Source of the DNA: Thermodesulfobacteriota bacterium
GTDB taxonomy: Bacteria > Desulfobacterota_D > UBA1144 > Nemesobacterales > CSP1-2
Length of the DNA: 50,939 nucleotides
Direction of reading: 5' to 3'
NCBI GenBank assembly: GCA_035559815.1
Contig: DATMAT010000025.1
Location: 1-50,939, forward strand
Positions within the stretch are counted from its first letter, which is position 1; every line of letters starts with the position of its first letter. The translations under genes and the position numbers were made by a program. Below the pieces are notes generated by a model. It was given only the letters and a program-made list of their open reading frames with translations, searched no databases and was not told the DNA's origin. Positions 33,133-42,359 of this stretch are shown here, in pieces.

Positions 33133-34252
33133 ACTTCCGCTGATTCAACAAAAGGGTTAATACAGCTTCCTTGACCTCATTAACAGCTATATCATTCAGG
33201 CACTTGACACCATAAGGGCATTTCGGAGTGTAACCGAACTTGGTGCAAGGGCTACAGCGCAAATTCTTATTTATTACGATATGATTCTTGCCTATCGGGG
33301 CCCATTTCTTTTGAATCCCGGCGCCAAAAAGAGAAACCGTTGGGGTGCCAACACCGTAAGAAACGTGCATAAGTCCAGTATCGCCCGTAACAAACAAATC
33401 TAGAAGCGAGATTACCGCCGCTGTTTCCATGAGCGACGTCCGCCCGACAAAGCTGAGAAAGTTTTCCTTGCCCAGAATTTCTTCAAATCTTCTCTGATCA
33501 TGGAGGTCGGACTTGCCGCCTACCAGCACTATTCCCAAGCCTTCGCCCAGAAGGTCTTTGGCAAGCTGGGCGAACCTATGTATCCCCCATTTTCTTTCTC
33601 GAACCGTTGCCCCGCCAAACATCCCGGCAATTGCCCTATTCTTTTTCCTCAACCCTTCTATTTCTGGTGCAACTTTAGAAATAATACTCGAATCGACCGG
33701 AATAAATGGCTCATCTCCATCAAAAGCGTATTTTTGCCCGGTTATGGACGATACCAGATTCAAGAAGCTATAAACCTCATAGTCACAATGGCTATAAGGG
33801 ACGGCATGGCTAAAAAGCTCAGCCCTTTCGTTGGTAGCAAATCCCACTCTCACTGGCGCGCCAGTTAAATAAGAGATAGCGGAGGTCAGGCGGTGCCACT
33901 GCTCGGTGTCGATAACCATGTCGTATTTTATCTTGAGAACATTAAGAAGCTCGATTGGGGGTTTAAAATCATACCGGAATAATCCATCGATGTATGGACA
34001 GGGGTACAAGATACCGTAGTTCCTCTTCTCCGCTAGTATATTTATTTCCGCATTAGGGAAACCCTCCTTAAGTACCTTTAGAGCGGGGTAAAGAAGGACG
34101 GCATCCCCTATCCCTCCAGGTCGGATTACCAGGACTTTTGGCTGCTGGTTATCGGTTTCTTTTCTAGGTGTAACAGTCAGTCTTGAGGCTGAGCAGGCCA
34201 ATCTTCCGAACGTACTGTCGAGTCTCTTAAGGAATTCTATTTTCCAATTCAC
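33131..34252 (-). CDS. family 9 glycosyltransferase (heptosyltransferase-like)
   Basis: A 373-residue GT9 protein. Motifs: VLVIRPGGIGDAVLLYPAL (donor/acceptor loop), INILAEKRNYGILY, and C-terminal LFVTGDTGLMHVSYGVGTPTVSLFGAG with the WAPIG tail. These enzymes add heptose or related sugars to the lipopolysaccharide core on the cytoplasmic face of the inner membrane. A C-terminal Cys cluster (CSPCTKFGYTPKCPYGVKCL, four Cys) is the one often seen in the waaF/rfaF relatives. No other LPS genes are nearby, so acceptor and donor cannot be assigned. Confidence 0.9.
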   Translation of the reverse strand: MNWKIEFLKRLDSTFGRLACSASRLTVTPRKETDNQQPKVLVIRPGGIGDAVLLYPALKVLKEGFPNAEINILAEKRNYGILYPCPYIDGLFRYDFKPPIELLNVLKIKYDMVIDTEQWHRLTSAISYLTGAPVRVGFATNERAELFSHAVPYSHCDYEVYSFLNLVSSITGQKYAFDGDEPFIPVDSSIISKVAPEIEGLRKKNRAIAGMFGGATVRERKWGIHRFAQLAKDLLGEGLGIVLVGGKSDLHDQRRFEEILGKENFLSFVGRTSLMETAAVISLLDLFVTGDTGLMHVSYGVGTPTVSLFGAGIQKKWAPIGKNHIVINKNLRCSPCTKFGYTPKCPYGVKCLNDIAVNEVKEAVLTLLLNQRK

Positions 34253-34575
34253 TTGTCGTATTAACCCGTTTGTTTGACCGCTATAGTGGATAACGATACT
34301 TATTGTCCTGATTGCCAGTCTTGAGGCAATTTATTCCTTATCCTGTTTATTCTTATCAGAACAAGGAAGGACTATACCTAAGATTGACCTGGTGACCCCA
34401 TAGCTGTAGAAAGACAATCAAAGAATCAATTCTTTTAAATATAATGAAAATAGATTTTCCCGACAAAGCCATCTCCGCAAGCAATTATCGGGTTATAGTA
34501 GAACTTTTTCGCTGGATTTATAGGCTGAATGGAAGAAAGTTATGAAGAGAGGACTTTTACCTTGGCCCGGTAATC
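34253..34575. other. gene-free stretch upstream of GT9
   Basis: About 320 bases. No convincing reading frame, no clear promoter pair and no RNA signature were seen; the sequence contains short scattered A/T-rich runs only. The GT9 promoter must lie here. Confidence 0.35.
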
Positions 34576-34950
34576 TTATTTCCTGAGCCAATCAAGAAAT
34601 TCCCCATAGGAGTAAAAATGATAATCGGGCCCATATCCAGAAGAGGGGATTCTTATTTTAGCTATTTCCTTCTCCAGCCTCTCAAACAAGTCCTGAGGCT
34701 TGATGTCTTTAAACTCGGAGACACCCCAAGGTTTAAACAAACCATCATCTTCCCTCACATTTATATGGCCATTTGCGAATAGGGAAATGTAGTTCCTTCT
34801 GTTCTTGAAATAGAAAAAGACCTTCCCGTTCGGTTCTCTTCTTTTTAAGAGCATTGCTACATACTTCGGGTTATAATCATTCCGAGCATGCCCTTCATCC
34901 TCAGGCTCGGCAAATATATAGTGAAAATGATGAATGAGCTGACCTATCAT
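34576..34950 (-). CDS. hypothetical protein coupled to the sigma factor gene
   Basis: A 124-residue protein I do not recognise. It is rich in aromatic residues and His near the N-terminus ([12 protein letters not shown]), with a beta-rich centre ([39 protein letters not shown]) and a C-terminal helix ending FLDWLRK. No TM helix or known motif. Its ATG overlaps the stop of the sigma factor (ATGA), so it is co-translated with it. An anti-sigma or sigma-modulating role is possible only from position; nothing in the sequence shows it. Confidence 0.7.
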   Translation of the reverse strand: MIGQLIHHFHYIFAEPEDEGHARNDYNPKYVAMLLKRREPNGKVFFYFKNRRNYISLFANGHINVREDDGLFKPWGVSEFKDIKPQDLFERLEKEIAKIRIPSSGYGPDYHFYSYGEFLDWLRK

Positions 34951-36131
34951 TCTATAAAATCCTTGAGTAGCGTGCCTATTTCCAGTTGTTTGAGTTTCCT
35001 GAGGGCACGTCTCTCGATCTGTCTTATCCGCTCCCTGGTTAGTCGGTAATGATTTCCAATCTCGTCGAGCGTGTACGAATTATCATAGCCGATTCCGAAT
35101 CGCATCCTTAGAATTTCTTCTTCCCGGTCGTTCAAGCTGGAAAGGGCTTCCTCTATTTTTTCACTCATAGTTGCTTTAGCTATGAGCGAGTCGGTGGATA
35201 GACCGTTGTCCGGAATAAAATCTATGAGTGCGGTACGGTCATCTTCCAAGCTCGGGCTGGGCGCATCCAGGTATATCATGCTGGTAGTGGTTGCGTTCAT
35301 AACCTTCTTCACCTTCTGGACGGAGAGCCCGGATTCTTGGGCGATTTCATCTATATTTGGAATCTCGCCATTCTCATTCTGTAGCATTGTCGTGGTCTTA
35401 TAAACTTTATTTGCTTGTTCCAGCACTCTAATCGGCACCCGAATAACCCTGGTCTGGTCGAAAAGAGAACGGGAGATACTCTGGATTATCCACCATGAAG
35501 CGTATGTGGAAAACCGGTATCCCTTGGTATGGTCAAATTTCTCAACCGCCTTAATAAGCCCTATATTACCTTCCTGAATAAGGTCGGCTAACGGAAGTCC
35601 ACGGCCCATATACTTCTTAGCTATGCTTATAACTAACCGGAGGTTAGCTTTAACAAACCTATCTTTAAACGATTTTGCTTTCTTCGAATAGGCCCTCTCC
35701 ATAGCCGTCAGCCTCAGCAGCCTCATTGGGGAAATGGAGAGGTGATTCGTAGTCCTTTTAGCCGTATTTTTCCCCTTCCTGGAACACCCATTCCCAGAAC
35801 AATTACAGTTCTTCTGGCTCCTGTTCTTGTTATGAATTGTGATTTTGTCAATTAGTTCTTGTACCTCTTTTGTTTTGGCCTCGTATTTTTTTATCTTAAT
35901 AGAAATTTCCACCTCATCGTTCGGGCTGAGGAGGTTTTCGTTTCCCACTTCCTTAAAATAGGATTGCAGAATACGGTAATCGTCTTCAGACACCACTTTA
36001 TGGCCATTGCCATTTGCAGAGCCATTTCCTTCTTTGGTGGCCGTCTCACTCTGATTGATCAAGGCATCCTCTTCCACCAAATTTTCGATCGAGAACATGT
36101 CAAGCGCTTCTACCAGGTTTTCTTGAGCCAT
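34947..36131 (-). CDS. sigma-70-family RNA polymerase sigma factor (group 1/2-like)
   Basis: A 394-residue sigma factor. Region 1.2 ([13 protein letters not shown]...[15 protein letters not shown]), region 2 ([56 protein letters not shown]), region 3 ([16 protein letters not shown]) and region 4 with DNA-binding [19 protein letters not shown] are complete. It lacks a long region 1.1 and the large non-conserved insert of primary RpoD, so it is more like an RpoS/RpoD-type alternative factor. A Gly/Asn-rich linker (GNGSANGNG) precedes 1.2, and a Cys-rich insert ([15 protein letters not shown]109, C111, C116) separates 1.2 from 2.1. ATG at 36131 is chosen because GGAGGT sits seven bases upstream and the sigma-54 start at about 36146 excludes the earlier TTG. 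Confidence 0.92.
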   Translation of the reverse strand: MAQENLVEALDMFSIENLVEEDALINQSETATKEGNGSANGNGHKVVSEDDYRILQSYFKEVGNENLLSPNDEVEISIKIKKYEAKTKEVQELIDKITIHNKNRSQKNCNCSGNGCSRKGKNTAKRTTNHLSISPMRLLRLTAMERAYSKKAKSFKDRFVKANLRLVISIAKKYMGRGLPLADLIQEGNIGLIKAVEKFDHTKGYRFSTYASWWIIQSISRSLFDQTRVIRVPIRVLEQANKVYKTTTMLQNENGEIPNIDEIAQESGLSVQKVKKVMNATTTSMIYLDAPSPSLEDDRTALIDFIPDNGLSTDSLIAKATMSEKIEEALSSLNDREEEILRMRFGIGYDNSYTLDEIGNHYRLTRERIRQIERRALRKLKQLEIGTLLKDFIE

Positions 36132-36156
36132 TTTGCGCACCTCCAATTAAATTTAG

Positions 36157-36172
36157 GGCAATATTCGTGCCA
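36157..36172 (-). promoter_or_regulatory. sigma-54 promoter of the sigma-70-family gene
   Basis: On the minus strand TGGCACG-AATA-TTGCC: only the last base departs from the TGGCACR-N4-TTGCW consensus. The predicted start, about 36146, lies immediately before the GGAGGT Shine-Dalgarno and 15 bases before the ATG at 36131, a geometry that fits the site being real. Confidence 0.78.
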
Positions 36173-36660
36173 TAATTGACCCTGCTATAACTTTTTGAAA
36201 TCACTTTAAAAATTGTGATGTCCCTCGGTTTATGAGGCGTTTTACGGTAGTGAATCAGGAATTTGTGACAAAATTTGTTAATGGTACCCCAATCCCCTCG
36301 GTTGTCGCAAGCAAATATTAGTTTTTCTCGAAGAATATGCATCAGAATTATTCACTGGGCCGAATCAACATTTCCCAGTGGAGTAGGCTTACTGATGGTA
36401 GGTCCGGAGCACTTTCCAATCCCGGTAAACGATCAGTTTTTATCAAGAAGAGAATGACCAATTCGTAGATAGAACAGGATTGTTACCAAATCCTTGCTCA
36501 AATGCCGGGAGTAAGGAGGTCAAGTAGAACTCGGAGAAACTGTTTTCGACATGCCCGCTTTCAACACTGACACTAAAGTACCAATCCCAATCGGGGAGAA
36601 ATCAATTAAGGCAGACGTTTTTCCACTCGCACTTTGCAAAAACAACTTTGGGCGCCTATA

Positions 36661-36688
36661 TTGACTTAAAGATAAGAAAGCATAAACT
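36661..36688 (+). promoter_or_regulatory. candidate promoter of the zinc-ribbon gene
   Basis: TTGACT (36661-36666), 16-base spacer, TAAACT (36683-36688). Both boxes are close to but not full sigma-70 consensus; the start codon is about 80 bases downstream. Confidence 0.4.
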
Positions 36689-36769
36689 TTTGCTTAGAGC
36701 GTGGGAGCATACGAGCGCCAAATAAAGACAACCTCCGTAACTTTCCTCAAACATTAAAAGAACACGATT

Positions 36770-38116
36770 ATGATAATTCAATGTGAACGGTGTAACAGAA
36801 AATTTAAAATAGACGATTCGCTCATCAAGCCACCAGGAAGCAGAGTTAGATGTTCTAAGTGTGGAAACACCTTTTTCGTGGAAAAAAAGCAGGATGTAGA
36901 ATCAAAGTCACCACCGGAAATAGAACAAGGCATAGGAAATGAATTCGAATATAGAGACAACCTTTCGAGCATTGATGGGGAAAAAATAAAGGCCTTTGAA
37001 TCCAAAAGTTATTCCCTCGAGTTGGAAGAGGCCAAGGAGAGGCTGGATGATTCCTCCCCTTTGTCCCCCCTGCAAACTAAAGAACCAGAGACAGATATAA
37101 GTAAAGGGCCAACTGATGCTATTAATTGGGAGAAATTCGTCAGTATTACCAAGTCTAAAGCAGAAGAGGGAAGATTTAATATCGATGTAGAGAAAGACCC
37201 TGAAGTCGAAAGAAAGGGGGATCAATCCGGGTTTAACTGGTCAAAACTTTCCATAGACGACGAGCCCGAAGAATCCTTTGCCGAAACACCACAGCTATTT
37301 GATGAACCACAACAAGAGGAACATATTTCTTCAAGAGACTACGAACCAGTAAAGGAGGATATACCGAATATTGAATTCTCTTCAGCGACAACCGAACTGA
37401 CAGTAGATAGAGAAAAGCTAATAACCGCTCCACAGGGAACCAGGTCGAGCTCTCATCGCTACAAACCACAACATAATCCGCACGCATTTACCGAGGAAGC
37501 CCTGCCCCGAAAGGAAGGTTTTATCGGTAGCGCTATAAAAAAACTGATTTATGCCTCATTCACCGTCTTGATCCTAGCCGTGATAATAGGGGCCGGAATG
37601 ATAATATTGGCAAACAAGGGGTTAATTCCAAAAGAGAAGGTGAGCAAGGTTGGCGATATACTATCAGGGCTCCCGATAAAGCTTATTGAAGACCCCAGAA
37701 AGGATTTGATTGTATCTGATCTATCCGGCAAATGGCTAAGCACCAGGAATGGGCTTGTCTATGTAGTTTCCGGCAACATAACTAATCAATCCAAAAACAT
37801 AGTAAACTACATCCGGATTAAAACCGAGTTTGCGAGCGGCGGGAAAAGTCTCTTTGAGAGGGTCGTATATGCCGGAAATACCTTCTCGGAAGACGAGCTC
37901 AAAATTTTGCCGTTAGACCAGATATGGCAAAGGCTAAGCCGAAAAAACGGGGACATAGATTTCAATAATCCTAACAAATTAGCCGGGCTCAATTATGGCA
38001 TAGAACCCGGTGAGTCGGTTCCATTTTTCGCTATCTTCCCGTCAGAAAGTCAAATATTGGGGTTAAAGTACCGGGTCGAAGTGGAAGGGTTCGACAAATC
38101 GGTTTCTAGCCAATAA
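36770..38116 (+). CDS. zinc-ribbon/DUF3426-type membrane protein
   Basis: A 448-residue protein. An MJ0042-type zinc ribbon at the N-terminus (C5-x2-C8, C28-x2-C31) is followed by an acidic, low-complexity stretch (about 45-250), one TM helix (about 258-282, SFTVLILAVIIGAGMIILA) and an exported C-terminal domain (about 310-448) with the DUF3426 pattern (VVSGNITNQSKNIVNYIRIKTEF, FNNPNKLAGLNYGIEPGESVPFFAIF). Such proteins are common in Gram-negative bacteria; function is not settled. The Zn ribbon sits in the cytoplasm and the beta domain outside. The long acidic linker is unusual compared with shorter homologues I know. Confidence 0.82.
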   Translation: MIIQCERCNRKFKIDDSLIKPPGSRVRCSKCGNTFFVEKKQDVESKSPPEIEQGIGNEFEYRDNLSSIDGEKIKAFESKSYSLELEEAKERLDDSSPLSPLQTKEPETDISKGPTDAINWEKFVSITKSKAEEGRFNIDVEKDPEVERKGDQSGFNWSKLSIDDEPEESFAETPQLFDEPQQEEHISSRDYEPVKEDIPNIEFSSATTELTVDREKLITAPQGTRSSSHRYKPQHNPHAFTEEALPRKEGFIGSAIKKLIYASFTVLILAVIIGAGMIILANKGLIPKEKVSKVGDILSGLPIKLIEDPRKDLIVSDLSGKWLSTRNGLVYVVSGNITNQSKNIVNYIRIKTEFASGGKSLFERVVYAGNTFSEDELKILPLDQIWQRLSRKNGDIDFNNPNKLAGLNYGIEPGESVPFFAIFPSESQILGLKYRVEVEGFDKSVSSQ

Positions 38117-38534
38117 ACCTCTTCGGATATCCAGTTATTTAGTTTAAAAGCATGTCGCCGGCTTAAGTGTAATTCTTACTAACATAGCCAGTAGACAACG
38201 GAACCATAACAACCATTTACAGAAGAAACAACATTAATTACCCGCTTTTTTCTTCTGGAATACACCCCTTTAATTAAAAACCTAATTTCTGACGGGGTCT
38301 CGTTTAATGAGTTATATTCTCTTTGCCATTCCGGTTCTTGACATATCTGAAATATAAGCTATAGTCGTTGCACAAGATTTTTCCCTCTACATAATTTAAA
38401 AATAGGCATAGAGTTTGGGGAATTATGTGCTAATGATGAGGTGCTGATGGAAAGAGAATAAATAAGGTTTGCCTTACTATTTCTCGCCATTTCAGGCCTT
38501 TATTTAATGTATTTTCCTCACAACGGAGGCTGTT
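38117..38534. other. gene-free stretch upstream of pcrA
   Basis: About 420 bases. A strong promoter (38338-38365) lies in the second half; the rest shows no reading frame with coding signs and no RNA signature. Confidence 0.45.
38338..38365 (+). promoter_or_regulatory. sigma-70-type promoter of pcrA
   Basis: TTGACA (38338-38343), 16-base spacer, TATAGT (38360-38365). The predicted start, about 38372, leaves a leader of about 160 bases before the ATG at 38535. Confidence 0.65.
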
Positions 38535-40712
38535 ATGCAATCTAATCTTTTGGATGAGCTTAACTCATCCCAAGCAGAGGCGGTTACCCATCCAGGTGGA
38601 CCTGTGCTGGTTCTTGCTGGCGCCGGCTCCGGCAAGACCAGAATCATCACTCAGAGGATAGCTTTTCTGATAAAAGAAAAGGAAACTGCCCCCTTCAACA
38701 TTCTCGCCGTTACCTTCACCAATAAAGCAGCAAATGAAATGAAGGAGAGGGTGCATCGCCTGGTAGCACGCGACGCCCGGGAACTGTGGATAGGAACGTT
38801 TCATTCCGTCTGCTTGAGGATATTAAAGAGGGAAATCGACAAGCTGGAAGGTCGTAGAAGAGATTTCATAATCTACGACGAGGTCGACCAGATTAAACTG
38901 ATAAGGGAGTGCATGAACCAACTAGGTTTTAGCGACCGAGTTCTTGACCCCCGGTCAGTTCGCTCGCAAATAGACTGCGCCAAGAATAGAGGTCTTCATC
39001 CCGGCGATTTTGGGGCAAATATATACGACGAGAGAGTCTCAAGAATTTACCAAATATACGAAAGAGAGCTCAGGAGATTAAACTCGCTCGACTTCGGGGA
39101 CCTGCTCGATTTTACGGTTACTCTGTTTGAAAAAAGACCGGATGTGCTGGAAAGATACCAGAAACAGTTCCATCACATATTGGTCGACGAATATCAAGAT
39201 ACGAATCATCTGCAGTATAAAATAGTCAAATTACTGTCCGGCAAATACCGAAATATCTTCGTAGTGGGGGACGATAATCAGTCCATATACGGCTGGCGCG
39301 GCGCAGATATAGGAAACATACTTCACTTCGAGAAGGATTTTCCCGACGCCAAGGTAATAAAACTGGAGAAGAACTACCGGTCTACCAAGAACATATTGAG
39401 GGCAGCAAATGCAGTAATTTTGAGAAACAGGTACAGGAGCGACAAAAGGCTCTGGACGGAAAATCAAGAAGGGGAGCTTATTACCTACTACGAAGCTCGT
39501 GATGAAAAAGACGAGGCCAAATATGTTGCCTCTCAGATACAAATGCAAATAGACAGTCATGGACGTTCTTATAGAGATTTTGCCGTTTTCTACAGGACAA
39601 ATAGCCAATCCCGTCTGTTAGAAGAAGAGCTACTACATAGAGGAATTCCCTACACCATCGTAGGAGGAGTCGGGTTTTACGAAAGGACTGAAGTAAAAGA
39701 CATTATGGCCTATCTTAGAGTAATTTCTAATCCCTCTGACGAGTTAAGCTTGAGACGTATAATAAACGTGCCCCCTCGAGGCATAGGAAAAAGTACCCTA
39801 GAAATTCTGGATAATATATCCAAGGAAAGGCAAATTTCATTGTTCGAAGCGCTTGAATTGGCTATCAGAGAAGAGCTTCTTCCCAAGAAGGCATCACAAA
39901 ACCTGGATAAGTTTTATAAGCTCATCGGCGAGCTAGTAAAAATCTCTAGAAAGCAAAGCATAGGAAAACTCCTCCAGATAATCTTAGAGAAAACAAAATA
40001 CTTAGAGATCCTGAACAAAGAAGATGAAAAGAAAAAAAACGTCGGAGAGATTTTGAATCTGGCAACAGAATTTGAGAATGAGGAGAAGCATAAAAGCATA
40101 CACGATTTTCTGGACTGGGTTACCCTAGCCAGCGACGTCGACCAGGTAAGCGAGAAAGCAGACCAAGTCACCTTTATGACGTTACACTGCGCTAAGGGGC
40201 TCGAATTCCCGGTGGTATTCATCATAGGAATGGAAGAGAACCTCTTTCCTCACGCAAAATCACAGGGAAACGGTAAACTTATCGAAGAGGAAAGGCGACT
40301 CTGTTACGTGGGGATTACCCGGGCAATGGAGAAGATATATCTCACCAGCACCTCTAAAAGAAGGCTGTTTGGGCTAGAACAAAGATCAATCCCATCGAGA
40401 TTCATATTGGAGATTCCCAGAAAACTCCTCCACTGGGAAAGCTACCAAATGAGGCAGACCGATGAAAGTTACGACTCTTATCACACCCTTGCCTCTACAA
40501 AGGCCGGTGTAAGTTTGAACCTGGATGGAAACGGCAACGGAATTCACAATAATGGTTATAGGATAGGAGAAAGAGTTATACACCCCTCGTTCGGACAAGG
40601 CATAGTAAAAAAGATAGAAGGTATAGGCAACGACACTAAAATGGTAATTTCATTTTCCAACCACGGTAATAAGAAGATCCTGGCAAGCTTTCTCGGACTG
40701 AGAAAGGCTTGA
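38535..40712 (+). CDS. pcrA: UvrD/PcrA-type 3'-5' DNA helicase
   Basis: A 725-residue SF1A helicase unwinding DNA in repair and removing RNA polymerase or recombination intermediates. Walker A GAGSGKT (29-35), VDEYQDTNH (Walker B), QSIYGWRGADI, LEKNYRST, VTFMTLHCAKGLEFPVVF and YVGITRAMEKIYLT are all present. The C-terminus ends with the Tudor-like RNAP-interacting segment (GERVIHPSFGQGIVKKIEG) joined by a Gly/Asn-rich linker. The AACGGAGG Shine-Dalgarno is well placed. uvrD and pcrA names are both used; the C-terminal domain and length fit PcrA. A 15-bp hairpin follows the gene. Confidence 0.94.
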   Translation: MQSNLLDELNSSQAEAVTHPGGPVLVLAGAGSGKTRIITQRIAFLIKEKETAPFNILAVTFTNKAANEMKERVHRLVARDARELWIGTFHSVCLRILKREIDKLEGRRRDFIIYDEVDQIKLIRECMNQLGFSDRVLDPRSVRSQIDCAKNRGLHPGDFGANIYDERVSRIYQIYERELRRLNSLDFGDLLDFTVTLFEKRPDVLERYQKQFHHILVDEYQDTNHLQYKIVKLLSGKYRNIFVVGDDNQSIYGWRGADIGNILHFEKDFPDAKVIKLEKNYRSTKNILRAANAVILRNRYRSDKRLWTENQEGELITYYEARDEKDEAKYVASQIQMQIDSHGRSYRDFAVFYRTNSQSRLLEEELLHRGIPYTIVGGVGFYERTEVKDIMAYLRVISNPSDELSLRRIINVPPRGIGKSTLEILDNISKERQISLFEALELAIREELLPKKASQNLDKFYKLIGELVKISRKQSIGKLLQIILEKTKYLEILNKEDEKKKNVGEILNLATEFENEEKHKSIHDFLDWVTLASDVDQVSEKADQVTFMTLHCAKGLEFPVVFIIGMEENLFPHAKSQGNGKLIEEERRLCYVGITRAMEKIYLTSTSKRRLFGLEQRSIPSRFILEIPRKLLHWESYQMRQTDESYDSYHTLASTKAGVSLNLDGNGNGIHNNGYRIGERVIHPSFGQGIVKKIEGIGNDTKMVISFSNHGNKKILASFLGLRKA

Positions 40713-40734
40713 TTCGGCACAGTATTAATCATGA

Positions 40735-40782
40735 TACAAGATGCATGATAAATATGTTTTTTCGTGCATCGTGTATCTTGTA
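40735..40782 (+). repeat. hairpin after pcrA
   Basis: TACAAGATGCATGAT (40735-40749) pairs with ATCGTGTATCTTGTA (40768-40782), with two G-U pairs in RNA, around an 18-base loop containing TTTTTT. Because the T-run is in the loop and not after the stem, it is not a standard intrinsic terminator, but it probably ends or stabilises the pcrA mRNA. The ATACAAGATGCA style recalls short non-coding repeats. Confidence 0.6.
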
Positions 40783-40843
40783 CCCAGCATCAATTTATTA
40801 GTGAGACTTTGTGCTTATCGATAGCTTAACTTCAGGAGGTATC

Positions 40844-41383
40844 ATGGGACAGGAACTAAAGATTGGCGATGTTGCCCCGGATTTTAACCTTCCCGGTGTC
40901 GACGGAAACGATCATTCCCTAGCCGATTTTAAGGATAAAAAAGTCGTAGTGGTTATATTTAGCTGCAATCACTGCCCCTACGTACAGGCTTATGAGGATA
41001 GAATTATTTCACTACAGGAGGAATTTAAGGAAAAAGGTGTTATTTTTATAGCAATAAATTCGAATGACGATAGAAACTACCCGGAGGACAGCTTCGACAA
41101 TATGGTAAAAAGGGCAAAGAAGAAAGGATTTAACTTTCTCTACTTAAGAGACCAATCTCAAAAGATAGCCCATGCTTACGGAGCCAGTCACACCCCTCAG
41201 ATATTCGTCTTCGATGAAAGAAGGAATCTACGCTACACCGGCAAGATCGACGACAACTGGAGAGAACCCGGTAAGGTAAGAGAACGCTATCTTAGGGACG
41301 CAATCCTGGCTTTGCTCGAAGAAAAAGAAATAAAGAACCCGGAAACACATGCCATCGGCTGTACTATAAAATGGGCAAGATAG
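40844..41383 (+). CDS. thioredoxin-like (AhpC/TSA-type) redox protein
   Basis: A 179-residue thioredoxin-fold protein read from ATG 40844, where CAGGAGGT precedes it by four bases. VAPDFNLPGVDGNDHSL is the AhpC/TSA N-terminus; the active site is CNHCPY (Cys41, Cys44) and HTPQIFVFD supplies the cis-Pro. It belongs to the 'thioredoxin family protein' branch with C-x-x-C (C-N-H-C) as in TlpA-like or resolvase-type reductants, not a one-Cys peroxiredoxin. No signal peptide, so it is cytoplasmic. Substrates unknown. Confidence 0.9.
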   Translation: MGQELKIGDVAPDFNLPGVDGNDHSLADFKDKKVVVVIFSCNHCPYVQAYEDRIISLQEEFKEKGVIFIAINSNDDRNYPEDSFDNMVKRAKKKGFNFLYLRDQSQKIAHAYGASHTPQIFVFDERRNLRYTGKIDDNWREPGKVRERYLRDAILALLEEKEIKNPETHAIGCTIKWAR

Positions 41384-41615
41384 TAATCACACTACCCTAC
41401 TCTACCAATTCGTATTGAGCCATTTCTAATCATCGACTAGACAATAATATTCCATTGACTTCCTTAGTAACTTCATTCGAATAGAAGCGCACGCTTCACC
41501 AAGGATATATTGCTACATATTCCCGTCGCCATGTATGACCATCTTTCAAAGTTTGAAGCGCAGACCGATGTTTGTTAAATTCTTTGCATACTGACTGAAT
41601 ACCAAGAGTTACATC

Positions 41616-41909
41616 GTGAGACACCGTAAGCATAAAATAAAGCGCCAGCATAGCATGATAAAGGGATTGAAGGACTTTCTCGAGGGAAAGATCTCATCAC
41701 TCGACTTCGTCGAAGGCATCATACCCGGAGAAATAAAGGTGGGCAGCGCCACCGGAGAGAACCTGGTCGTAAAATACAAGTACAGCACGGTGAGCGGCGC
41801 TAAGTTAATTGCCAGAAGCGGCTCCTCAATTCAGGAGGTGTTTGTCATAACCAGGTTTCCGGAGAGACTACGAGAGGTGATTGAAACCTCAGGTGAGCGG
41901 CCAGAATAA
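41616..41909 (+). CDS. small DUF2103-like protein
   Basis: A 97-residue protein starting at GTG. The tail YSTVSGAKLIARSGSSIQEVFVITRFPERLREVI matches the pattern of DUF2103 (often called predicted metal-binding; K-IAR-G-S-QEVFV-T). The N-terminus is short and basic with several His (RHRKHKIKRQHS), a plausible metal or nucleic-acid contact. No close Shine-Dalgarno is visible before the GTG, so the start is uncertain. Function unknown. It stands alone between the thioredoxin-like gene and the next kinase. Confidence 0.6.
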   Translation: MRHRKHKIKRQHSMIKGLKDFLEGKISSLDFVEGIIPGEIKVGSATGENLVVKYKYSTVSGAKLIARSGSSIQEVFVITRFPERLREVIETSGERPE

Positions 41910-42359
41910 ATGCCAAGTGTAACTAAAAAAACATACCAGCCAGCCCGTTTACTTATAAATCCTGAGAAGTGTGCAATATTCCCCCTCACTACTCACCTAT
42001 GATTCTGGGTAAAGGAAATACCCACAAAAACCTTAAGAGTATAGGCGTAGAAAATTCGTAAGTCCAAAATAGCCAAAAAGTATTACTTAAATAGTACTAA
42101 AGAGGTATTTTTTAATCCTCAAATAATTCTAAAATAATTCTTACGCTCTTTGTGAGCACCGATACCTCCAAGAAGTAGCTTATGGTATGGAATTCGATTA
42201 AAGGATTAATACTCATCCGATTCCCTGGAATAAATAAGAATGGAGGCATTGAACCATTTCAAACAACATTGATTTCTGAAAGCTCATCCTTTGGCTATCA
42301 CCAAATTACCATGTTTTTAACCCCTTATCGTGTCTCTATAACATTTTAAAAAATAGGCT
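41910..42359. other. gene-free stretch before the third hybrid kinase
   Basis: About 450 A/T-rich bases with repeated AATAATTCT-like words near 42120-42140. No clear promoter pair; a TATAAC at 42337-42342 has no good -35 box. No RNA gene or reading frame with coding signs. Confidence 0.4.

Larger units (their letters stand above)
36132..36769. other. long divergent promoter region between sigma factor and zinc-ribbon genes
   Basis: About 640 bases without a gene. The left end holds the sigma-54 promoter of the sigma factor and a small ATCAC-N10-GTGAT inverted repeat (36200-36219) just upstream of it. The right end holds a weak promoter of the zinc-ribbon gene. The middle contains no recognised RNA or repeat. 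Confidence 0.4.
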
